A stretch of DNA of 64,000 nt, from assembly GCA_040753875.1 (NCBI GenBank), contig JBFMDV010000023.1, positions 146,535-210,534 on the forward strand, in the 5' to 3' direction. The position numbers and the translations under genes were made by a program. This document shows positions 9,428-18,803 of the stretch, in pieces (position 1 is the stretch's first letter; each line of letters opens with the position of its first letter). The notes under the pieces were generated by a model. That model had not been told where the DNA came from and searched no databases. It saw nothing but the letters and a program-made list of their open reading frames with translations. The stretch comes from Candidatus Zixiibacteriota bacterium (GTDB taxonomy: Bacteria > Zixibacteria > MSB-5A5 > GN15 > FEB-12).

Positions 9428-12007
9428 CTACTCTTTCGCTGTCAGGACAAAATCGATGTGCTCGACCGATTGGGCGGTCTCCCCTGCATTGACCTGAAAC
9501 TGGATCGACTCCGGCTTCGAGCGGTAACCGAATTTTTCGAGTTGCCCCGGATCGATATACGCGCGATACATGCCAGGAATCAGCCCCAGATAATAGTACT
9601 CGCCGTTGTTGAACGTTGGTATCTCGGTGACAATATCTTTGGACACATTGAGGACCTTGATCCTGATGCCGCCGACGCCGTACAGGCCGTCGGTAGTCTG
9701 GCGCTGTACCAGCCCGCTGATATCCGATGCCACCAGGACCGGCACGTCAACCGATGTGACAACATTCGGCGTGGTTGAGACCTTAAAATTCTCATAGGAA
9801 GGCTTGAGCATGGGGTTGTCAAGGCTGTTGGGATCCACCTGGATCACATATTCGTCGTAAGCTCGAAGGCCGTCGTAGAAAAACAGCCGTTTGTCGCCGA
9901 CCGGCCGTCCGCCCGCGCCATTGACCTTTGCTTTCATCCCAGGCAAAAACTCTTCACCGTCGTTCAGGGAGCCGTCATTGTTCTTGTCGACAAACGGCCG
10001 GACGACCGCTGAGCCGAAGCCGACCGCACTGCGGCGGTCGAGACGGATCGTACTGCTGACCCGGTCGTAGCGGATGGAACCGCGCTGCACCTGACTCATG
10101 GACGTCTGCCGGTCCGACCGGAGAAATCTCGACGCGAAATAAGCGATCTGATTGAAGAAATTGACGTTCACCATGATGGAGTTGCTCTTGGCGAGCGGAT
10201 ACCGCTCATACGCTATGGAGAGTTGGGCGGTCCGGAACATGCGACGAGTCAGATATACGCCGTACTGGGTAACCAGTTTCTGGTCGTGTGCGTAGTCCAT
10301 GCGAAATTGCGGGCGGAACCAGTTGGCGATCTCAGCCGAGACGAGCACCTGGCTGCCCGCGGTGTGCAGCTTCCTCGTCTCATACGTTGAGACTTTATAC
10401 TTGCCCGTGTAGTTGATATAGAGCGGCGCCATGGTAGTATTGAAACCGAAGTTCATCGAAGTGCTGGAGAATCCGAGGAATTTGTCGAGCGCCACATAGT
10501 ACCGCAGGCCAATATACTTCTGTCGCAGGCGAAGCGGCACGGACGTAGAGAAGGTGATGTTCTGTTGTTGATTGAGAGCGTTGCGGAACGAATTCCGTTC
10601 GAATCTGGTGACGTTCACGTTGGCGTTGACGAATGACGGCATGGAATAGTTGAGTCCAAGCTGCGCCTGGTAGTTGGGAGAGAACGACCCGTTGGCGGTC
10701 AGATTGCGAAATATCTGGCAGGTGGCTTCGCCGGCCACCAATGGGGTTTCACCGTACTTGTCGGCGACAGGCAGGTCGGCGCCGGCCCCTACCGTAAGGA
10801 ATCGCGTAACACCGTAATAGCCGGCGGCCTGCGTGTACGTGCTTTTCCCCTTGAGCATCCGGCCAGAACCGGCACCAACGCTATACTCGGCCGTGTTTTT
10901 CGGAACAAGGTTGTACGGTACGCGGATGAACTGCTCTTCGGTTCGTATCTCTCCGTTGGGGCCGAACTTCTTCAAGGTCACGAGCGACGCGCCGTACATG
11001 ATATCCAGGTTGAATGAATAGTCACCATGCTCATCGACAGTAGCGAAATCGACGAGTCGACTGTCGACATACAACTCCACCTCCCACCCCGGCTGCAAAT
11101 GACCCGAGAGGGTGATGGTCTGGAAATAGGTGCGTTGTATCTGCGGTCGGTTGGTCAGCAACCCACCCTCGAGGCTGCGAGAAAGTGGACCGCCGATGAA
11201 CACGTCACCGAGCTCCGCTTGTGTGAGATACGGATTGTCCCCAACATAATAATGCCAACGGTAGCCGAACTGGTCCGGCTGGACACCGGTAACGGTATTG
11301 CCGCTGCCGGTGAGGGTGAGGTCTCCCCCCATGACCATGGAGCCCAGTGTCAGGTCAAAATACTGCCCATTCCCCCCAAGCGGGTTGGCCGAAAGAACCC
11401 AGTCCGCCGCGCCGCCTGAGAAATACTCATGCCTCGGTGGAACGACCCGGATATTTTTTAACTCGGCCGTTTCTGTCTGGAGCTTCTCCCTCGCTTGTTT
11501 GCGCTTCAACTTCTGGTACGCCGGAAAGGAGTCGTTCAGAGGGACGAGCACCCGCAGGGCAGCGAAGTCGAACGTCAGATTGAGTCCGAAAATGGTTTCG
11601 AAGACGTCGATCCGCAGATAGAATTCGTGCTCCGTCCTGACAAAATCCGATGCCATAAGGGGTAGGTCACGGCCATGAATCTTCGCCGTGTGCGCCACGA
11701 AATCCAGTTCGTAGGTGACATTGGTGGACAAGAAGAAGCCGGCGGCTTTTCCGGCACTGAAGTCGGTCTTGATATTCAGGTCGAGCAGGTCGAACAGTTC
11801 GGTCAGCGGAAGATACACGGTTCGGCCATCAAACCGAACCAGCAGATCGCGCGACACGAGTCGCGGTACGTCGAAATTGACGACAATTTCCTCGTACGAT
11901 GCCGATTGGGCAGAAGCATTGCCCGGACTTATGGTCAGGAAAATGAGGGCTGCCCAAAGAGCAGCTGACCTGATCACTCCGGCTATGATGTCTGGTCGCA
12001 CGGCCAT
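9428..12007 (-). CDS. Outer-membrane usher-like protein of the DUF4402 fibre locus
   Basis: 859 residues; ATG at 12007 preferred (CAGGG upstream, then a signal peptide ending in NASAQ), with an upstream GTG at 12025 possible. The N-terminal 200 residues fit a periplasmic usher domain; a long strand-rich barrel follows, containing the usher hallmark stretch PGWEVELYVDSRLVDFA, then GDYSFNLDIMYG and KKFGPNGE, as in CFA/I- and archaic-type ushers. Near residue 650 there is DKNNDGSLNDGEEFLPG, a Ca-binding-like loop, followed by a CarboxypepD_reg-like beta domain. Ushers form the outer-membrane pore through which chaperone-bound subunits are assembled into a fibre. It is last of eight consecutive minus-strand genes with its chaperone and pilin-like subunits. 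Confidence 0.82.
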   Translation of the reverse strand: MAVRPDIIAGVIRSAALWAALIFLTISPGNASAQSASYEEIVVNFDVPRLVSRDLLVRFDGRTVYLPLTELFDLLDLNIKTDFSAGKAAGFFLSTNVTYELDFVAHTAKIHGRDLPLMASDFVRTEHEFYLRIDVFETIFGLNLTFDFAALRVLVPLNDSFPAYQKLKRKQAREKLQTETAELKNIRVVPPRHEYFSGGAADWVLSANPLGGNGQYFDLTLGSMVMGGDLTLTGSGNTVTGVQPDQFGYRWHYYVGDNPYLTQAELGDVFIGGPLSRSLEGGLLTNRPQIQRTYFQTITLSGHLQPGWEVELYVDSRLVDFATVDEHGDYSFNLDIMYGASLVTLKKFGPNGEIRTEEQFIRVPYNLVPKNTAEYSVGAGSGRMLKGKSTYTQAAGYYGVTRFLTVGAGADLPVADKYGETPLVAGEATCQIFRNLTANGSFSPNYQAQLGLNYSMPSFVNANVNVTRFERNSFRNALNQQQNITFSTSVPLRLRQKYIGLRYYVALDKFLGFSSTSMNFGFNTTMAPLYINYTGKYKVSTYETRKLHTAGSQVLVSAEIANWFRPQFRMDYAHDQKLVTQYGVYLTRRMFRTAQLSIAYERYPLAKSNSIMVNVNFFNQIAYFASRFLRSDRQTSMSQVQRGSIRYDRVSSTIRLDRRSAVGFGSAVVRPFVDKNNDGSLNDGEEFLPGMKAKVNGAGGRPVGDKRLFFYDGLRAYDEYVIQVDPNSLDNPMLKPSYENFKVSTTPNVVTSVDVPVLVASDISGLVQRQTTDGLYGVGGIRIKVLNVSKDIVTEIPTFNNGEYYYLGLIPGMYRAYIDPGQLEKFGYRSKPESIQFQVNAGETAQSVEHIDFVLTAKE

Positions 12008-12080
12008 GTGCTTACCCTGAATCACCTGTGAACGTCAGAAAGCGAGACTTCCCGTCTCGCCCATTACACTGACAGCTGCG

Positions 12081-12953
12081 CTATTCGACAGCCATCGAAT
12101 ACGTGACTTTGTTGCCGGGTATAAGGTCCTCGGGCGCAATGTCGGACCGTCCGTCGGTCGTAATGGACACTTCGACCTGATATGGCCCGCTGGCTGTCAC
12201 GTTTTGAAGCGGCAGCTCCATGCGTCGCTTCAAATCACGATACACCGCCAAGTCAGTCTGCTGACGCCCCAGTTCTTTCTTGTTCATGTCGAGCAGGCGG
12301 CAACTCAACATGCCGACATACGAGACATTTCCCTTATTGCTCAGGTCGACGATAACAACTACCGAGGTGTCATTACGATAAGCTTCGGCGGAGGCCAGTT
12401 CGATCTTCGATGTGAGATTCCCCGTCCGGTACTTCACCATGATGGCGGTCTGCATGATCATGTTGAGTTTGGTACTGATGGTCCCTTCTTCGGCCGGGGC
12501 CGGGATACTGGTTTCCCCTTCCTGTGTTCGCACCACGATGCGGGCCCAATATTCGCCGTCGGCCAGCCCCTTTGGAGGCGTGGCGACCAGGCGAACCACC
12601 TGGGTGCCGTTCGGGGGAATGACCACTTTGCGCGGAAACGCTTTGATCCACTCGACCGCTGAGCGCGGGTCCACCACACCGGAATCCTGCAGTGTGATGT
12701 ACACGTTGCCGGCGGTATCAGATATGGGGAGCCCATAGCTGAATCGAATGGTTACTTCCTTGGGGATATTCGTGGGATTCTGGATGTCCATACGGCCGGT
12801 ACGGCTTTTGTCCGACATGAAAATGACGGTCGGCGCTACCAACACACCGGCAACGAGGTTTGACGCGGCTATGGTCGACAAAGCCGCGCCCAAAAACAGA
12901 CCCCACCGGAAACGGCTGGTTTTCAGCGGTGGGGTGATATGTGCCTTTTTCAT
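12081..12953 (-). CDS. PapD-like periplasmic chaperone for the DUF4402 fibre
   Basis: 290 residues with a signal/anchor segment (FLGAALSTIAASNLVAG) followed by GVLVAPTVIFM, the first strand of a pilus chaperone. FPRKVVIPPNGTQVVRLVA resembles the G1/F1 region that donates a strand to pilins. The second half is Ig-like. It sits between the pilin-like genes and the usher, 73 bases upstream of the usher. In chaperone-usher systems this protein folds subunits in the periplasm and hands them to the usher. Longer than classical PapD (about 220 residues), closer to the alternative and archaic types. A weak ribosome site, GGATGAGAGGCC, precedes the ATG. Confidence 0.75.
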   Translation of the reverse strand: MKKAHITPPLKTSRFRWGLFLGAALSTIAASNLVAGVLVAPTVIFMSDKSRTGRMDIQNPTNIPKEVTIRFSYGLPISDTAGNVYITLQDSGVVDPRSAVEWIKAFPRKVVIPPNGTQVVRLVATPPKGLADGEYWARIVVRTQEGETSIPAPAEEGTISTKLNMIMQTAIMVKYRTGNLTSKIELASAEAYRNDTSVVVIVDLSNKGNVSYVGMLSCRLLDMNKKELGRQQTDLAVYRDLKRRMELPLQNVTASGPYQVEVSITTDGRSDIAPEDLIPGNKVTYSMAVE

Positions 12954-13069
12954 GGCCTCTCATCCTATGTGTTATATCTGCCTGTGGTGCTTCTCCGCGC
13001 CGGGCATCCTGCCCAACTGACTGGAGACCGCACTGCCGGCGCTTTCGTTGGCCGGCGTTCACTTACTGA

Positions 13070-13627
13070 TCAAGAGCCTGTATACGAAACGGTCAACACG
13101 ATATCGGCGGAATACGCACCCGCGGTCTGGTTTACCGAAGGAAACACCTGGCCACCGAGGAAAATCGCAGCGGAACCGCCACCGCCGATCCTGGTCGCAG
13201 TCGGAAACGCGTGCGGGTTAATGTTGTCCCAACCACCGGCTCCCGGCGTAGTCGGGTCGACGTTAGCTGTCGAATCGACAGTGGCATCGGTCGTGCTGAA
13301 TGAGACCACCATCCTGTCGTTGCCCACGCCGCCCTGGAGGTATTCCGGCAGCTGCATGTAGATCGAGATCTGGGCATCGGCGGCGCCAGCGATAGTGAAG
13401 ACACCAGCCTGGGCGACGTTATTCGCGACGGTCTTGGAGATCCCCTGGTACACGTTGCCAAACGCCAGCGCGTTGGTCGCCGTGACTGTCAGGGCCGCCA
13501 AAAGCGTTGCTGTGGCCGAGCCGTTCGCGACGTCCTGGGCCTGAACCGACATCGGTCCCGCCAGTAGCGCGACGGCGATCACTGCAATGAGCAGAGTGCG
13601 AATCTGCTTGAAAGAGAACGTGTGCAT
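13070..13627 (-). CDS. DUF4402-type pilin-like fibre subunit 6
   Basis: 185 residues from the ATG at 13627, which has AAGGAG seven bases upstream; a longer frame to 13684 lacks a ribosome site. A signal peptide ends at SVQAQ. The mature part has the DUF4402 pattern: DVANGSATATLLAALTVTA, LAFGNVYQGISK, then an Ig-like body and the C-terminal GAYSADIVLTVSYTGS. The family is related in fold to spore coat protein U-type pilins, secreted by chaperone-usher machinery. About two thirds identical by eye to the next upstream paralogue (subunit 5), implying recent duplication. It is the subunit gene nearest the chaperone. Confidence 0.85.
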   Translation of the reverse strand: MHTFSFKQIRTLLIAVIAVALLAGPMSVQAQDVANGSATATLLAALTVTATNALAFGNVYQGISKTVANNVAQAGVFTIAGAADAQISIYMQLPEYLQGGVGNDRMVVSFSTTDATVDSTANVDPTTPGAGGWDNINPHAFPTATRIGGGGSAAIFLGGQVFPSVNQTAGAYSADIVLTVSYTGS

Positions 13628-13715
13628 TCTCGTCTCCTTGGACTCTATGGGGACTCCGCCCCTCTTTCCGTGAATATTCTTCATGACCTAATATCCCGGT
13701 GGTGTAGCGCTTTTC

Positions 13716-14279
13716 TCAGCTTCCGGTGTAGGCCACGGTCAGGACGACATCGGCGCTATAAGCGCCCGCCGTCTGGTTGACCGATGGAATGACCTTACCG
13801 CCAAGGTAGATGTCGGTGTTGCCGCCGGAACCAATCACAGCCGCAGCCGGAAAAGCGTGCGGATTGATGTTCTGCCAGCCGCGTCCAGCCACCATGCCGG
13901 TCGGCGCATTGGCGCCGGTCGAATCGACGGATGCATCGGTGGTGCTGAACGAGATCACCATCCGGTCGTTGCTGACGCCGCCCTGCAGATATTCCGGGAG
14001 TTGCATGTAAATGGAGATCACGCTGCTGGCCTGGCCGCTGACGCGGAACACTCCGGCTGCGGCGTTGTTGTTCGCGATCGTCTTGGCAATTCCCTGATAG
14101 ACGTTGCCGAAGTCGAGGGCCGCGGTGGAGGTCACAGTCAGGGTCGCGTAAACCGTCGCGGTCGCGGATCCCACGGCAACGTCCTGTGACATAGCTCCGG
14201 AGGGCAACAACCACGCCGCAGCTATCAGAACGGCGGCCAGCGTCCGTGCCATCCCAAGCCTTCCGAGAGTGTTTCTCAT
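13716..14279 (-). CDS. DUF4402-type pilin-like fibre subunit 5
   Basis: 187 residues from the ATG at 14279 (GGAGA about 11 bases upstream; the ATG at 14297 has none). Signal peptide ending GAMSQ, then DVAVGSATATVYATLTVTS, LDFGNVYQGIAKT, YMQLPEYLQGGVSNDRMV and the terminal SADVVLTVAYTGS. It is nearly the same as subunit 6 over the middle segment. A possible own promoter (TTGCCG, 18 bases, TAAAGA on the minus strand, about 14380-14405) lies in the 277-base gap upstream, so the last two subunits plus chaperone and usher may be expressed separately from the first four. Confidence 0.85.
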   Translation of the reverse strand: MRNTLGRLGMARTLAAVLIAAAWLLPSGAMSQDVAVGSATATVYATLTVTSTAALDFGNVYQGIAKTIANNNAAAGVFRVSGQASSVISIYMQLPEYLQGGVSNDRMVISFSTTDASVDSTGANAPTGMVAGRGWQNINPHAFPAAAVIGSGGNTDIYLGGKVIPSVNQTAGAYSADVVLTVAYTGS

Positions 14280-14497
14280 ATCTGGCTTTTCTCCCATGTT
14301 CAGTCTTTATGCAAAATATGTGTCTTCGCCTTAGCGCTTCTGTTCAGTTGTTTAATCGGTACACAGTGCAGATTCTTTACACTGTTTCAGGAAAAAACGG
14401 CAAATTGCCATTTCGGGGGATATGTGAGGGAAATGCTCCGGACTAATTCGCTCGTGATGAGAGTCGGGTGAACAGCCCAGTTGTGCAGGCAGCAGAA

Positions 14498-14517
14498 AGC
14501 CGCCGGAAGCGGCGGCT
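14498..14517 (-). terminator. Hairpin in the pilin cluster, possible partial terminator
   Basis: AGCCGCCG at 14498-14505 pairs perfectly with CGGCGGCT at 14510-14517 over a four-base loop; on the minus strand it is followed by TTTCTG. It lies 40 bases downstream of subunit 4 and could reduce read-through into the genes for subunits 5 and 6. Confidence 0.45.
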
Positions 14518-14556
14518 AAGCATCAATAATACAATGACTTACGTGTCAGCCTGGAA

Positions 14557-15120
14557 TCAGGTGCCGGTATAGGCGACGCTGCAAATGATATCCCCGGCGT
14601 AGTTGCCCGCACTCTGGTTGACTGATGGAGTCACCCGTCCGCCGAGATAGATTCTGGTCGCACCGCCCGCTCCGATACGGAGGGTTATGGGAAGGTTGCG
14701 GGGGTTCTGGTCAGCCCAGCCATCGGCAGGTGCGAAAGTGGCAGGCGTGACGGTGGTGGAATCGACGTTGGCATCGGTGTTCGAGAACGCAATGTTAAGT
14801 CGGTCGGAGCCGTTAGGTAGAGCCAGATAGTCGGGCAGTGTAAGGTAGACTGAAAGCCCGGCACTGGGAACGCCGGCAATGCCGAATATTCCCGACGAGT
14901 CATCATCGTTCTTCACCATAGACTTCGCGATCCCCTGGAACACGTTGCCAAACTGGAGATTCTGAATAGCAGTGACAGAGAGACCGGCAAGAACAGTGGC
15001 CGTGGCCAGTCCATTGGCAACATCCTGACTATGGGTCAGTTCTGCCTGAAAACCGATGGCCAGGACAGCGACAAGCACAAGGATGCGGCTCATGGATCTG
15101 CGTTCCTGTAGAGGCTTCAC
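14557..15120 (-). CDS. DUF4402-type pilin-like fibre subunit 4
   Basis: 187 residues. A GTG at 15120 is preferred because AAGGAGGGAGACAC stands directly before it; an ATG nine codons on is the alternative. Signal peptide, then QDVANGLATATVLAGLSVTA, LQFGNVFQGIAKSM and the C-terminal AGNYAGDIICSVAYTGT typical of DUF4402. The central loop is different from subunits 5 and 6 (DDDSSGIFGIAG, LPDYLALPNGSD), so this is an older paralogue. Exported, probably polymerised by the chaperone and usher encoded downstream. Confidence 0.83.
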   Translation of the reverse strand: MKPLQERRSMSRILVLVAVLAIGFQAELTHSQDVANGLATATVLAGLSVTAIQNLQFGNVFQGIAKSMVKNDDDSSGIFGIAGVPSAGLSVYLTLPDYLALPNGSDRLNIAFSNTDANVDSTTVTPATFAPADGWADQNPRNLPITLRIGAGGATRIYLGGRVTPSVNQSAGNYAGDIICSVAYTGT

Positions 15121-15287
15121 GTGTCTCCCTCCTTCATTTCCGGGACCGGCTTAAGCTGTGCATCGCGAGTATCATCTACCCGGGAGAATCGACAGAAATC
15201 AGCGCACAAAGACTGAAAATGGACAATTCCAGCCGCTGTCACCAAACGTTTGAAGGTGAATTGAACAATGAAACAAAAAGTGCAAGG

Positions 15288-15776
15288 TCAGTTGCCGGTA
15301 TACTCGACTTTGACCTGTATGATGCCGGAGTAGTTGCCCGGTTTTTGACCAATATTCGGCACGATCGTCCCTCCCAGCCAGATGGTCAAACCGTTCAGCC
15401 CAAGACGATAGGTGATCGGTTGCCACGGATTCAGATCATCGTAACCGGGAGTCGATTGGTTGGGCGTGGCGCTGGAATCCATAGCGCAGTCCGTATTGCC
15501 AAAAATTACGTGCATGTTGAAGCCGCCCTGATTGATGTAGGTCGGCAAAAATAAGAACGTAATCAGTACTTCAGAACCGGCCGTACCAGACACGTGGTAT
15601 TCGGCCGCCGCACCGGCGGTCGCCTTATCGATTACCTTGGGGACGCCAGGAAACAGATTCCCGAATCGGAGAGGGGCTACCTCGGAAATGGTCTGTGCAG
15701 CAGACATCCCGCCAACAACACATATCAACATCACAGCCAGGAGGATATTCGAGTATGTCATGATTCGCGTAGACAT
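15288..15776 (-). CDS. DUF4402-like fibre subunit 3, shorter N-terminus
   Basis: 162 residues with a signal peptide (NILLAVMLICVVGGMSAAQ). The mature protein begins at once with TISEVAPLRFGNLFPGVPK, so it lacks the first Ala-rich strand (the ATATV... segment) seen in its paralogues; the rest is family-like, ending PGNYSGIIQVKVEYTGN. In donor-strand systems the N-terminal strand of one subunit completes the next, so loss of it would suit a subunit that ends a fibre, such as a tip. That role is inference. No clear ribosome site at 15776; an ATG at 15761 is also possible. Confidence 0.75.
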   Translation of the reverse strand: MSTRIMTYSNILLAVMLICVVGGMSAAQTISEVAPLRFGNLFPGVPKVIDKATAGAAAEYHVSGTAGSEVLITFLFLPTYINQGGFNMHVIFGNTDCAMDSSATPNQSTPGYDDLNPWQPITYRLGLNGLTIWLGGTIVPNIGQKPGNYSGIIQVKVEYTGN

Positions 15777-15877
15777 GTGTGCCGTTCAGGAAATGGAATT
15801 GAGCTATCCGAGTCAACAATTAACTGAATCGGATGATACTGGCGGCAGGTGCCTTCACGAAGCTTGAAAACGGCCGG

Positions 15878-16267
15878 CTAATTCTCGGTGCCGATCAGTG
15901 TCATGACTATGGTGGCGTCAGGACCGGCTGCAGATTGCAGTGCGGCAGCGAGGGAATATACAGCGGCCAGGTCACCCTCCTCCGCTCCAAGATCAGGCAA
16001 CGGGGTCACCTCCCGGGGTGAATTGTTGTCGACCGACAAAGTCAAACACAGCCCTCCCGGTCGCGGCTGGAGGAGAATCATACCCGGCGGCGCGCCGGTA
16101 GCTGAAACGGTAGGTCCGCCGTTCAGAATCCCGAGCGGGCGGATAACCGATGCTGATACCTGAATGGATGACGATACCGATCTACCTTGCGCTCTGCCGT
16201 CAGAGGCGAAGACCATCACAAGGCTGAACAACAAACAGAACGAGCTAAGAGTACGCTGCCAAGACAC
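15878..16267 (-). CDS. Small exported protein of the fibre locus, divergent pilin-like
   Basis: 129 residues from a GTG at 16267; no strong ribosome site. Signal peptide ending SDGRAQ, then SVSSSIQVSASVIRPLGI, which resembles the first strand of the neighbours, but the FGN(V/L) motif and the terminal YTG(N/S/T) are absent; it ends DATIVMTLIGTEN. By position, second in the eight-gene cluster, it is most likely a minor or specialised subunit. The family could not be named from the sequence. Confidence 0.6.
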   Translation of the reverse strand: MSWQRTLSSFCLLFSLVMVFASDGRAQGRSVSSSIQVSASVIRPLGILNGGPTVSATGAPPGMILLQPRPGGLCLTLSVDNNSPREVTPLPDLGAEEGDLAAVYSLAAALQSAAGPDATIVMTLIGTEN

Positions 16268-16375
16268 GACGGTATCCGATGTACGTTAGTAGGTACATCA
16301 CGAAGATACCGCAAATTCCGTTTCTGTCAATCGGGAAACGGACCTCGAATCTGTCTCAGCGCATGTGTCAATTCA

Positions 16376-16918
16376 TCAGTTGCCGGTATACGCGACGGTC
16401 AACATGATGTCCGCGGCATAGTCCCCGCCGGTCTGTGAAACCCTGGGAAGCACAGTTCCGCCGATCCAGACCCACATTTGACCACCGGCGGCCAATCGCA
16501 AAACCGAGGGCCCATTGGGATTGAGTATGCCGCTTGGCGATGCCTGCCCGCCTCCGGAGCCATCATCGTACGAGGCATCGGTGGCACTGAAGGTTACTCT
16601 CATGGCCGAGAGCGTGTCAGCGGTGCGAAGCGAATCCGGCAGAGAAAACGCGATAGACAACTCTGCCGATGGGGAACCGTTGATTGTCCACTCACCGGCA
16701 AAACCGACTGTCGCTTTGTCCACCGATTTATTGATGCCCGGGGTTACGGTGCCAAAAAGCAGATTATTGGTTCCCAGCACGCTCAAGCTGGAAACCACCG
16801 TAGCCAGTGCTTGAATAGTAGCCCGTTCCTGAGCCACTGCCGCAGACGACGGGATCAGGCTAAGACCAACTGACAGACTTAACGTCAGGAATTTCCATCG
16901 AGATCTCACAGTGTTCAC
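16376..16918 (-). CDS. DUF4402-type pilin-like fibre subunit 1
   Basis: 180 residues from a GTG at 16918 with a weak GGGTGAG ribosome site. Signal peptide ending AAVAQE, then RATIQALATVVSSLSVLG, LLFGTVTPGINKSVDKATVG and the family C-terminus GGDYAADIMLTVAYTGN. The SVDKATVG stretch is shared with subunit 3 (VIDKATAG), so subunits 1 and 3 form one subgroup and 4-6 another. It is the first gene of the cluster; the 290-base gap upstream separates it from the divergent repeat-protein gene and must hold its promoter, which I could not place. Confidence 0.8.
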   Translation of the reverse strand: MNTVRSRWKFLTLSLSVGLSLIPSSAAVAQERATIQALATVVSSLSVLGTNNLLFGTVTPGINKSVDKATVGFAGEWTINGSPSAELSIAFSLPDSLRTADTLSAMRVTFSATDASYDDGSGGGQASPSGILNPNGPSVLRLAAGGQMWVWIGGTVLPRVSQTGGDYAADIMLTVAYTGN

Positions 16919-17212
16919 CTCACCCAGAAGGTTTCAGATCTTGTCTGAAACAGTGCTTGAGCAAGGCCAATGCCGCAAGTTCAGGTGCACTGTATGAGCT
17001 GAATTCGCATAGACTTGCGATTCGTCGAGCCCTATCAAACGTGAATCAAGAGCGGACCCGGCATGGTCTGCATCCCTCTATATCGTTGCAGCAGGTGGAC
17101 TGGTAATCAATGCTCCGGCGTCGAGACTGACCGGAACCGTCGCTAAAGGATCGTGGGGTTTCGCCGACACATTCAATGTGACCTGTTCAGAAATCGAACA
17201 GTCTGCAAGATT

Positions 17213-18706
17213 ATGAGAGACAAGTACTCGGGCGCTGATCACGTGGCTGCTAAGGCTCTCTTCCTCAGCATACTGATTTTGTACGGCTCGGCGGCAGCAC
17301 AGAACATGGTCTGGTCTGCCAGCTACGGCGGCACTTACAATGAGGGCGGGTACGCCTGCCTGAGTCTACCTGATAGCGGTTATGTTGCGGTCGGCTCAAC
17401 ATTCTCGTTCGGCTCGGGAGATTATGATGTCTACCTGTTGAGGCTGGACTCGCTCGGCAATATCCTCTGGAGTCGCACCTACGGCGGACCCGCATCCGAT
17501 ATGGGACATGATATCCAAACGACTCCCGACGGTGGCTTCATAATTGTGGGCACTACCAGTTCCTATGGGGCCGGTGGTGCCGATCTGTGTTTGTGGCGGA
17601 CCGACTCTGCAGGTCAGCTTCAATGGACCAGGACCTTTGGCGGTGCACAAACCGACGAGGGCTGGTCGATCCGAGCAACGTATGATCGCGGCTTTGTCGT
17701 GTGCGGCAGCACCAGCTCAAGTGGTGCCGGGTATGCGGATCTGTTTGTGATCAAGGTGGATTCATTGGGCAACAGCGACTGGGCGCAAACATTTGGGGGA
17801 TCCGGAGGCGAGTCCGGGTACGCCATCCGCCAGACACGAGACTCAGGGTACGTTGCGGTCGGCGCAACCGGCTCGTTTGGCGAGGGGTACAGCAGCATAT
17901 ACGCGGTCCGAGTCTCCCCTATGGGTGATTCTCTTTGGGCGAAGACCTACGGTGGGGCAAGGGCCGATGTCGGTTATTCAGTTGAGGTCACGCCCGACGG
18001 TGGCTTTGTGTTGGTCGGGGTAACAGCTTCGTATGGACTCGGGTACTATGATGCGTACCTGGTCCGAACCGATGCCGACGGCACCCAGCTCTGGGATAAA
18101 ACGTACGGCGGAGCGAGAGACGACTACGGCTATTCGGTCAGCATTACCCCGGACGGTTTTCTACTCGCGGGCACCACCGAGTCATCAGGAGCGGGAGCCT
18201 CCGACGTATTCGTAGTGAAAGCCGACCCGGTCGGAACTCAAGTTTGGAGCCACACGTACGGCGGAAACAAGGCCGACTATTGCCGCACGATTCTCAAGAA
18301 TCGTCTGTCGCAATTCGTTGCGGTCGGCAGTACATACTCGTACGGTGTGGGCGGTTCAGACCTCTACATGGTAGCTCTCATGGCTGATGGACAAACGCCG
18401 GTGGACGACTGGTCAGGCTCATTACCCGAGGGATTCGACCTGACCCAGAACTATCCCAATCCGTTCAACGCCACCACCCGGATTGAGTTCAGCGTGGGAT
18501 TTCGCACCAATGTGCGGTTAACCCTTTACAATATTCTGGGTCAGGAAGTCCGGACCTGGCTTATCCCCCGTGCAACAGAAGGCAGCTCAAGTATCGATTG
18601 GGATGGTACGGATGCGACGGGGAGGCCGGTGGCGACGGGTGTCTATCTCTATCGAATCGAAGCCGGCCCATTTGTGCAATCGCGCAAGATGGTCCTGCTT
18701 AAGTGA
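17213..18706 (+). CDS. Secreted repeat protein (about 50-residue YGG repeats) with C-terminal sorting domain
   Basis: 497 residues from the ATG at 17213, chosen because it starts a good signal peptide (ALFLSILILYGSAAAQ); a GTG at 17153 is the alternative. Seven or so repeats of about 51 residues follow, each with W(S/A)xTYGG, a (D/E)xGYS segment and GGFVxVGxTxSxGxGxxDxYLVRxDxxG; this is a beta-propeller-like secreted repeat. The last 90 residues are the FCB sorting domain: NYPNPFNATTRIEFSV, LYNILGQEV, GTDATGRPVATGVYLYRIEA and RKMVLLK. In Bacteroidetes such ends direct type IX secretion; here that is inference. Binding target unknown. Confidence 0.85.
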   Translation: MRDKYSGADHVAAKALFLSILILYGSAAAQNMVWSASYGGTYNEGGYACLSLPDSGYVAVGSTFSFGSGDYDVYLLRLDSLGNILWSRTYGGPASDMGHDIQTTPDGGFIIVGTTSSYGAGGADLCLWRTDSAGQLQWTRTFGGAQTDEGWSIRATYDRGFVVCGSTSSSGAGYADLFVIKVDSLGNSDWAQTFGGSGGESGYAIRQTRDSGYVAVGATGSFGEGYSSIYAVRVSPMGDSLWAKTYGGARADVGYSVEVTPDGGFVLVGVTASYGLGYYDAYLVRTDADGTQLWDKTYGGARDDYGYSVSITPDGFLLAGTTESSGAGASDVFVVKADPVGTQVWSHTYGGNKADYCRTILKNRLSQFVAVGSTYSYGVGGSDLYMVALMADGQTPVDDWSGSLPEGFDLTQNYPNPFNATTRIEFSVGFRTNVRLTLYNILGQEVRTWLIPRATEGSSSIDWDGTDATGRPVATGVYLYRIEAGPFVQSRKMVLLK

Positions 18707-18769
18707 AATTCCCGATTCATTCACTATCTGCATATTCGCCTACACTTCCGTACCTTCGATTTCAATGGC

Positions 18770-18797
18770 TTGACAACCGCACTGGGATCGTTACTGT
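18770..18797 (+). promoter_or_regulatory. Promoter placed for a leaderless transcript
   Basis: TTGACA at 18770-18775, 16-base spacer and TACTGT at 18792-18797. The ATG of the next gene begins six bases after the -10 box, where transcription would normally start. Confidence 0.5.
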
Positions 18798-18803
18798 GAA
18801 GTC

